From contig NC_135724.1 in the NCBI RefSeq assembly GCF_964656455.1, positions 13,849,414 to 13,913,413 on the forward strand: a stretch of 64,000 nt of DNA, read 5' to 3'. This document shows, piece after piece, positions 57,336 through 64,000 of the stretch. The position numbers and the translations under genes are program-made. Within the stretch, counting starts at the first letter, position 1. Each line of letters begins with the position of its first letter. The stretch comes from Halichoerus grypus. Taxonomy: Eukaryota > Chordata > Mammalia > Carnivora > Phocidae. The notes under the pieces are model-generated. The model saw nothing but the letters and a program-made list of their open reading frames with translations, ran no database searches and had not been told where the DNA came from.

Positions 57336-57492
57336 GGGGCGCCTGCATGGCTCAGTCAGTTAAGCATCTGACTCTTGATCTCAGCTCAAGTCTTGACCTC
57401 AGGGTTGTGAGTCCAAGTCCTGCATTGGGTTCCATGCTGGGCGTGGAGCCTACTTTAAAAACAACAATAACAACAACAAACGACGAACAACT
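57336..57492 (+). mobile_element. Older-type carnivore SINE, sense, CAA tail
   Basis: GGGGCGCCTGCATGGCTCAG head, TCTGACTCTTGATCTCAGCT, GGGCGTGGAGCCTACTTTAA, then a CAA-rich tail (57461-57490) instead of TAAA. It lacks the CT-rich middle, so it is of an older or distinct subfamily. TSDs AAAAGTTTAATAGA (57322-57335) and AAAATTTAATAGAC (57493-57506). Confidence 0.9.
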
Positions 57493-57559
57493 AAAATTTA
57501 ATAGACTATATCCCACAGAGGTACACATTTCTTTGGGCAATTGGGGTCTTGATCGTTTT

Positions 57560-58060
57560 CTTCTGGAGGGGTAATCAGGAATGGTTTCATGAAGACGTGG
57601 CATTTGAACCAAATCTTTGGGACAGGAAGGTTTGACAAATGTTGGGAAGAACGTTTCTGGCAGAAGAAACAGTGTGAATAAAGAGGTGATGGGAGGAAAG
57701 CACAGGCCACCTTCGGGAAATGGTAGGATTTGGTCTGGTCAAGGCATGAGGTATAAGAAGAGACGAACAGAAACCAAGCTGGAAAGATGGGTAGGCCCAG
57801 CTGAGGAGGAACTCACGTTAGGCATTGCAGCATAAGAGAAGGATTTTTTTTCCCAACATAAGGAAATCTACTATATATATTTCAGGCAGAGCATAAAAAC
57901 TATGGAGACAGAGTTTAGAGACAAAGGTAAAAGAAGAGACTGCTAGAGCAAGGTCCCAGCTGATGTGCCATGAGATGGGACTAAAAGCACCTAGGGAGAA
58001 CTTGACCTTGTGAAGAACACGGAAGGAGAGAGTGGCATCAAGCACACAGGCCAGCAGCCA
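57560..58060 (-). mobile_element. Possible L2, antisense, upstream part
   Basis: GGAATGGTTTCATGAAGACG, TTTGGGACAGGAAGGTTTGA, CTGGCAGAAGAAACAGTGTG, AATGGTAGGATTTGGTCTGG, CCAGCTGATGTGCCATGAGA resemble antisense L2 (AAGGCTTCATGGAGGAGGTG onward). Divergence is high. Confidence 0.45.
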
Positions 58061-58969
58061 GGCTCTCCCCCAAACTCTGCTGTTATGGATGCTTAAACCA
58101 TGCTTTTCTTTAGGGATACCTTGGTAAACATAAATCAAACAATAAATATCACACACTTAACCATGGCATTGAAATGGGCTCCTGCCTGATAATTGATGAG
58201 GGAAGGTCTTTTGTTTTTGCTTGGTTTTAAAGAAGAATTCCAGCCAATAACTTCAGAGAGGATAATGGAGTTTAATAATTACCATTTTTGCCACTTTGAA
58301 ATCATGGATCAAGGCTATACTCACAGGTGGATGCTGCAAATATCAGGTGAGACTTTGAGGGCAGGAAGGGATAGAACATCATCAAGATGAAAGGCTTTCT
58401 AATGAAGTGATCAGTCTGACCCACTGAAGCTGCTGATCTAGGACAATATAAGCTTTGGGAAACATGGGATTGTCAGATATAACATCCCTGATGACAGGAG
58501 GCAATAGGTAGGACATAGCACCACCTTGGAAGTATTCTTGCCTAAAATAATTGAACCTGAATCTAATCATAGCTCAAGATGTAAATATTATTTTACATGA
58601 GAAACAGCAGGAGGAGGAACTGGTTAAATGACACCCTGAGGAAGCAGCCAGCCAAACCTAGACTGTGGAACATTCTACAGGACAAATAACCCATTTTCAA
58701 ACAAGTCAAATCAATGGCATTATTTAAAAAGAGTGTGTAACAGAATAGAATAAAAGGGACTTAAGAGACATAAAATGCAAATGCAATGCATGGATCTTGT
58801 TTGGATGCCAACTTGAATAAATCAACCTCACAAGGGCATTTTTAAGACAAGGAAGTTTGAATATTACATGATGTCAAGGAATTATTGCAAAATTTTAAGT
58901 TAAAGATAATGTCATGTTAGTTATCTAAAAAAACAGCTTTATCAGGTAGAGAAGCATACTGAAATATTT
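58061..58969. other. Unassigned DNA
   Basis: No gene recognised. 58860-58960 may be upstream L1 linked to the fragment that follows, but landmarks are too few. Confidence 0.3.
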
Positions 58970-59165
58970 ACCTGCCAGTGAAATAACATGATGTTTAAGA
59001 TTTACTTTAAAACACTCCAGAAAAAAAATAAAGGAAATAGGTGAAATAAGATTTGCAAAATATTATTAACTATTGAAGCTGGGTGCTAGCTAGGTACATG
59101 GGGGATTCACTATATTAATCTTTTTACTTTTGTGCATGTTATAAAGTTTCTGTCATGAAGAAACA
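58970..59165 (+). mobile_element. Old L1 3' end, sense
   Basis: TACCTGCCAGTGAAATAACA, AAGATTTACTTTAAAACACT, CCAGAAAAAAAATAAAGGAA, TTGAAGCTGGGTGCTAGCTA, GGTACATGGGGGATTCACTA and TATTAATCTTTTTACTTTTG form the characteristic order of old L1M 3' ends. Confidence 0.75.
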
Positions 59166-59212
59166 CTTATTTTAATAGATTCTTTATAGTGACTAGTTTG
59201 AAAAGTCTTTCT

Positions 59213-59417
59213 TTTTTTTTTTTTTTTTTTAAAGATTTTATTTATTTATTTGAGAGAGAGAGAATGAGAGACAGAGAGCACGAGAGGGAAGAGGATCAGA
59301 GGGAGAAGCAGACTCCCCGCCGAGCAGGGAGCCCGATGTGGGACTCGATCCCGGGACTCCAGGACCATGACCTGAGCTGAAGGCAGTCGCTTAACCAACT
59401 GAGCCACCCAGGCGCCC
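59213..59417 (-). mobile_element. Carnivore SINE, antisense
   Basis: T run of about 19, AAAGATTTTATTTATTTATT, AGAGCACGAGAGGGAAGAGG and head CTGAGCCACCCAGGCGCCC. TSDs TGAAAAGTCTTTCT identical at 59199-59212 and 59418-59431. It is head-to-head with the SINE at 59519. Confidence 0.95.
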
Positions 59418-59518
59418 TGAAAAGTCTTTCTATATTTGTTTTGTGTTTGATGAGAGAAAGGGGTCATTTTAGTGTATGGTGTGCATGATTTTACCCTAGT
59501 ATAAAACGACACTGCTCT

Positions 59519-59728
59519 GGGGCATCTGGGTGGCGGAGTCGGTTGAACATCCGACTCTTGGTTTTGGCTCAGGTCATGATCTCAGGGTCATGGGCTTGAG
59601 CCCACACTGGGCTCTGCGCTCAGCACAGAGTCTGCTTGTCTTTCCCCCTCTGCTTCCCCACCCCCACCCCACTTGCACTCATTCTCTCTCTCTCTCTCTC
59701 TAAAATAAATAAATGAAAAAAATCTTTA
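59519..59728 (+). mobile_element. Carnivore SINE, sense
   Basis: GGGGCATCTGGGTGGCGGAG head, CGACTCTTGGTTTTGGCTCA, a CT run (59683-59701), tail AAATAAATAAATGAAAAAAA. TSDs AAAACGACACTGCTCT (59503-59518) and AAGAATGACACTGTTCT (59730-59746). A moderately old copy. Confidence 0.9.
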
Positions 59729-59746
59729 AAAGAATGACACTGTTCT

Positions 59747-61065
59747 GTAGTTACGGTTTGTGGAGATCAGCGGTAAGTACCTTTCATGACTCTCATGAAG
59801 AAAAAATTTTTGAACTAAATTAGCTCCTGGCTTCTATTGCATGGATCCCTGGAAGCATCAAGGCTCACAGTCCCTTCCGTGAGCCACGGGAAGACTGGCT
59901 CCTCACCCCCCCCCCACCGCTTATCTGACTGACAGCAGAACCCCGAAGGCCAGGACCGGACACGGCAATGAGCCCCACATTGCCAGTGCAGATACCTCAG
60001 TCTGAAACCTGGTCTGCTAATATGCACCTGCCAGATACTGAACATATTGACTAAAACTGTGTTCATCTATTCAGTCCCTTGGTCAGCAAGTATAACGGCG
60101 CATCGCTTATGTGCATTTTGAGAGTGCCAACCTTTTTAAATGAATGGCTAAATCAGATCTCCCCCTGCTCCTCCTCTTCATCATCATCACCTCCATTATC
60201 ATCACCATCCTCTCTATTCTGAAATGGCCAAATGGGAGAGCAGTCTAGGAGATGGAGCCAGGTACTTACTATACCAGGAAGAACTGGTGCCCAGAGAGGA
60301 ATGAAGGCAGAGCTCGGCATCATCAGATATTCCTGTTATCTCGAGGACAGATCCTGCTCATTCTCCATGGTAGCTGTTGGGATGCACCCCCCAGATCCTG
60401 TTTAGAAATAAAGGACTTGTTTGTCGGATGCCGGCAGTGTTGCCAGCAGATGGCCCTCAGCTGTCATCCTTCTTCAGGAATTACATGGGCGGAAAACAGC
60501 TATTGTGCCCCGGAGAACCCCACTTCCTGGCAAGCCAACGACCAAGCGGTGGTTGACTCGGGAGTATAAAGGCCTTGGCCTCTCAGTGCAGCTTGAGAAC
60601 TCTGAACAGCCAGGCCAGCTTCCGAGCTCCCCATGGGGCTAGCTAACGCCCACCATCTCCTGCCCAGTCCTGCTTCCTTCCTTTCTCTTCCCCAGGTGCT
60701 GATCCTGAGAATGCTCCCTAACAAACTTCCAGCAGCTCATCTCCATCTCAGAGTGTGCGTCCCTGAGAACTGAACCTGGAACACCTCCAAGGGAACCACT
60801 CTCCAGAAGTTTGGTAGATGCCCTCAAAAGAGCCGTCCTGCTGCCCACAGCCGCTGTTAGGAGAGGTGAAGCGAAGCCTAACGCCTGCCTCCTTCTGCCT
60901 TCTCAAGCCGCTCATAAACAGGTGGTTGAAAGGTGGGAAGGAGAAAACAAGTCACTGATACCCACTGCCCACGAACAGCCACCATCCACTCCACGGAAAG
61001 GTATGGAGATGCTATTGTTGCCAACATCTCGATGAACTATCTCTTTGCTGAAATTACTTCTTTGC
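59747..61065. other. Unassigned DNA with small CAT/TCC run
   Basis: 60163-60212 is a CTCC/TCATCA-type run, a small relative in composition of the tract at 4354. Overlapping frames at 60252-60724 (105 codons or fewer) have no domain. No repeat family or gene recognised. Confidence 0.35.
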
Positions 61066-61083
61066 TTACATTACTTAGATACA

Positions 61084-61281
61084 GGGGCGGCACCTGGGCA
61101 GCACGGTTGATTAAGTATCCAACTCTTGATTTCGGCTCAGGTCATGATCTCAGGGTCCTGGGATCCAGCACCGAATTGGGCTCCCTGCTCAGTGGGGAGT
61201 CTGCTTGTCTCCATCTCCCTCTGCCCCTCCCCCTGCTCGCACGCTCTGTCTCTCTCAAATAAATAAATCTTTAAAAAAATA
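61084..61281 (+). mobile_element. Carnivore SINE, sense
   Basis: GGGGCGGCACCTGGGCAGCA head with a changed A-box region, ATCCAACTCTTGATTTCGGC, CT-rich part, tail AAATAAATAAATCTTTAAAA. TSDs about TTACTTAGATACA (61071-61083) and TTATTTAGATATA (61284-61296). It is tail-to-tail with the SINE at 61447. Confidence 0.92.
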
Positions 61282-61446
61282 AATTATTTAGATATAAAGA
61301 ATATTAAATGGTCGCCTTGCATAAAAGCATTTATTATGGAAGCAATGTTATTCCTTCTGCTACCTCCCTCATACTTGCTAGGGCAAGATAGGCAGATGTC
61401 ACCTCCCAGGACAAAGACAATCATGGGAACAGAAGTGTCTATCTTT

Positions 61447-61634
61447 TTTTTTTAAGATTTTATTTATTTATTTGACACAGAGAGAGAGCACAAGCAGGGG
61501 GGAGGGCAGAGGCAGAGGGAGAAGGAGACTCCCCACTGAGCAGGGAGCCGGATGTGGGGCTTGATCCCAGGACCCTGGGATCATGACCTGAGCTGAACGC
61601 AGATGCTTAACTGACTGAGCCACCCAGGCACCCC
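61447..61634 (-). mobile_element. Carnivore SINE, antisense
   Basis: TTTTTTTTAAGATTTTATTT, GGGGGGAGGGCAGAGGCAGA, and head CTGAGCCACCCAGGCACCCC. TSDs CAGAAGTGTCTATCTT at 61430-61445 and 61635-61650, identical over 16 bases. Confidence 0.95.
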
Positions 61635-61664
61635 CAGAAGTGTCTATCTTGAATGCCACTAGCT

Positions 61665-61930
61665 CTATGAGTCTTGTTTTTTGTGTTCACTGCTCTGCCT
61701 GGTACAGAACCTGGCACTCAACAGAAGCTTATTAAGTATTAATTCAAGAAAGAAAGGAGATACCACCTTTGTCACAAACCTCTTCTTGCTGTCCCGACCA
61801 TGATATCATCTATTCTGTCCTGGAACCTTGATCTATTTGATGGAAGCTATTCTATGTTCATCTTGGTATCCCGGCTCCCTGTCACTGAGTATGGTACACA
61901 CTAGGTGCTCAGCAAGGTATGTCTTGGAAA
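61665..61930 (+). mobile_element. Possible L2 3' ends, sense (two pieces)
   Basis: 61690-61755 (CTGCCTGGTACAGAACCTGG, CACTCAACAGAAGCTTATTA) and 61850-61925 (GGTATCCCGGCTCCCTGTCA, ACACACTAGGTGCTCAGCAA) each resemble the L2 terminus. Confidence 0.5.
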
Positions 61931-61954
61931 AACGTTCTGCAGATCAAGGGCAGT

Positions 61955-62380
61955 GTTTAATCATCTATCACTGAGTAACAACTAACCTCAAATCTTACCA
62001 GCTTAAAATGGCCACCATTATTTGCTCGCCATTCTGGGCTTGGCTGGGCGGTCCTCTGTGGGGTTACTCAGGCGACTATAGGGTCTCAGAAGGCTTCATT
62101 TGAACGCCCTGGGCTACCAGCCAGGAGCCTCAGTCCTCGTCCATATGACTTCTCCGGCAGACGAGGGCAATAGCAACTCCCGCAGGGCAGACATCCATGT
62201 ACCTGTGCTTGTCGAGCCGCTGCTTGGCTCACACATGCTGGTGCACATCGGCCAGAGCCAGGAAGGAGCAGGACTGGGCCCGCCCAGCGTCGATGTGGGA
62301 GGGGCTGACGCCGGGTGCTAGCCACGGGGCGGAGAGATTCATCAGAGGCCATGAATCATGGAACTACCTCCCGAGGGCAC
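61955..62380 (-). mobile_element. MLT1-type solo LTR, antisense
   Basis: TCATCTATCACTGAGTAACA, ATCTTACCAGCTTAAAATGG, CACCATTATTTGCTCGCCAT, GGCTTGGCTGGGCGGTCCTC, and CACATTAACCCAGGCTTAG follow the antisense order of a different MLT1 subfamily from those at 18-51 kb. It keeps several CpGs. No retroviral genes. Confidence 0.75.
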
Positions 62381-63857
62381 ATTAACCCAGGCTTAGCCAC
62401 TCAGGGCCAGAATTCTGGAAGAATTGTCTTCCAGGGGTTCCCAGGTGATTGGATCTTGGATTTAGGTATTTCAGAGGCAGTAAAACAACAACAACAACAA
62501 CAAAATGACTAAGGAACAGTCGGGCAAAACCCTGCGGTTTGGCCGAGACCAGAAAGGTCTCTGCCATACCCTTGGCTGCTGAATTGGTCAGCAAAGGACA
62601 CTGGCTGTTCCCCAGCCCTCGTACACCCTAGTGCTTGGCTCACTGTGCACCCTGAAACCTCAGAGCTCAGCACCTAGTCCTCTCTCCACGCATCTCTTGG
62701 AACCCCTGATTGTGCCCTGCTCTGAGTAATTAGTAAAATTAGTTTGCAGTAATTATATAATTTCTCTTCTCATCCCCTTTAACATGGTATCAACATTTAT
62801 GCAAATTAGGGATATTATCAATAATCAAGTATTCATATAACATCTGCTGTGAGACAGAAATCAACTGAATTAAGAATTTCCAAGGTGAACTATTTCAATT
62901 CTGGAGACTTCCTGGTAAGTCTCAGACCTTAGCTGGGAAGTGATTTATTTGGGAGGCATGGAGGGAGAAGTGTTGTCCTTGGCTACTAATAAACCAGTAG
63001 AGGTGAATTCATGTTTGCATGCGTTATAAATCAAGGATAAGTTAGGATCAGGATAGACCACCCAGGGTTAATTATGTAGAGGGATCTGTTTGTTCCTGTG
63101 CAGGCTCTTAGGTTCTTCGGGGCAATGCAGTCCATCATAGGAAGACTGGAGACAGGAGCTCCCCATCCTTCAAAATAAAGGCACATTTATAGGTACCACA
63201 TTTATAGGACTCCAACATATTTTGGGGAAACACAATTCAACCCACATACCAACCCTCCTCCCCATAGGCCACATGTCTGGGAAAAGCCTTTGTTCAATAG
63301 CAGCTGGGGAGAGGGATGCTTAAGAGACTCAGAGCTCCATCTAAGATTTGGTCTAGAAGTCTTTGAAATTCTGGAGAAAAAAACTGACCCCCCAATTCTA
63401 AAGTTTTAGTGGTTCTCCATTGGTGCTGACTTCCAACTAGAGACTAGAAGTTGCCTTTGGGGGTGCAGATGATTCTTTTGGGAAAAATACACTGATTGCC
63501 CTTTTATATATGCAAACGAAAGCAAGTATCCTGTTCTGAAATAGGATGGCTCAAGGTAAAGGCATTTCTATTGTAATATAAAAATCTGTCTTCATTAATC
63601 TGCGGAGTGTTTCTGGGGGAAGCAATTAGGCCTGGATTCTGGGAAGGGCAGAAATGGTTTCAAGTGCCTTCCTTTGCTTGGCGTGGGGATGGGGGAAGCA
63701 GATGGGGGATGGGAGTTAGAGGCTAAGGAGCAAGTGACCCTGAAGCCGCAGTAGTGTGCTGGAGCTAGATGTATGGACTTCTGCAAAATTGTGAAATTGT
63801 CAGGAATTTTGCAAGTTGGTTGACAAGCATGGCCATCATTAAAAATTAAATTATGTA
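62381..63857. other. Unassigned DNA
   Basis: Holds a CAA run at 62485-62503, and an MLT1-like end at about 63205-63245 (GGACTCCAACATATTTTGGG, GAAACACAATTCAACCCA), too short to call fully. No gene recognised. Confidence 0.35.
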
Positions 63858-64000
63858 GGGGCACCTGGCTGGCTCAGTTGATAGAGCGCGTGACTCCTGA
63901 CCATCGGGGTTGTGTGTTTGAGCCCCACACACTAGGAATCAGACTCCTCTAGCCCGTTGCTAAGCATCTACCAACGCACCACTGGCAGGGGGACACCCTG
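63858..64000 (+). mobile_element. Older tRNA-Lys-like SINE, cut by window end
   Basis: GGGGCACCTGGCTGGCTCAG, TTGATAGAGCGCGTGACTCC, then GGGGTTGTGTGTTTGAGCCC. The layout is close to tRNA-Lys (TAGCTCAGTCGGTAGAGC, then GGTTCGAGCCCC), more so than the longer SINEs. After about 63930 the match fades. The element may end before the window edge. Confidence 0.75.

Noticed and set aside
63858..63925. tRNA-Lys gene
   Set aside because: A/B-box-like parts are present, but the acceptor stem does not pair as a tRNA and SINE sequence follows, so it is a SINE head.
1..64000. CRISPR array, bacterial operon or phage-like system
   Set aside because: The SINE/LINE/LTR content is mammalian. The spaced repeat at 4354 has simple-sequence units, not conserved repeats with unique spacers.

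Overview
This window is mammalian nuclear DNA, almost certainly from a caniform carnivore of the arctoid group (bears, seals, mustelids and relatives). The main evidence is 24 copies or fragments of the carnivore tRNA-Lys-derived SINE, most with the arctoid-style body: a GCCTGGGTGGCTCAG head, a CT-rich middle, and a (TAAA)n AATCTTT tail. The young canid form (head GGGATCCCTGGGTGG) is absent. The feline form with its longer middle is also absent. The species assignment is an inference.

I find no protein-coding gene that I can support. Every long open frame is explained by a repeat (L1 antisense frames, an L2, the CCT/GGA tract) or is an unrecognised frame in GC-rich DNA. The window looks like an intergenic stretch or the inside of a large intron. 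The only gene-derived sequences I recognise are LINE ORF relics, a degraded Tigger transposase start, and a 40-base stub of U6 snRNA.

Layout. 0-5.9 kb: one SINE, a short L2, mostly unassigned DNA, and a 417-bp CCT/GGA higher-order tandem repeat (4354-4770). 5.9-10 kb: two old L1 pieces in opposite orientation, carrying four SINEs. 10-15.9 kb: small old repeats (MIR, L2, MER5A, a MER53-like element, L1 tails) and a head-to-head SINE pair. 15.9-19.5 kb: largely single-copy DNA with CpG-rich segments, then an MLT1 LTR. 19.5-24.1 kb: antisense L1/HAL1 with a readable ORF1 relic, two SINEs inside it, two more antisense L1 pieces, and one SINE. 24.1-41 kb: the most repeat-poor part, with isolated SINEs, MIR, L2, MLT1 and the U6 stub. 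41-51.2 kb: MLT1 copies, a Tigger element beside a TG/TA microsatellite, nested L1 tails in a small DNA transposon, and a 5'-truncated L1 inside an MLT1. 51.2-54.8 kb: a CpG cluster and an ERV-type LTR inserted in an antisense L1. 54.8-64 kb: SINE-dense, with two more close inverted SINE pairs and another MLT1.

The parts do not form a pathway. They record layered retrotransposition, and many insertions keep readable target-site duplications (TSDs), which give the order of events. I see no evidence of a new multi-gene system. The best candidates for follow-up are the CCT/GGA tract, the four close inverted SINE pairs, and the two CpG-rich single-copy segments. Repeat family names come from recalled consensus features, not from a search, and element edges are approximate to about 10-30 bases unless TSDs are given.
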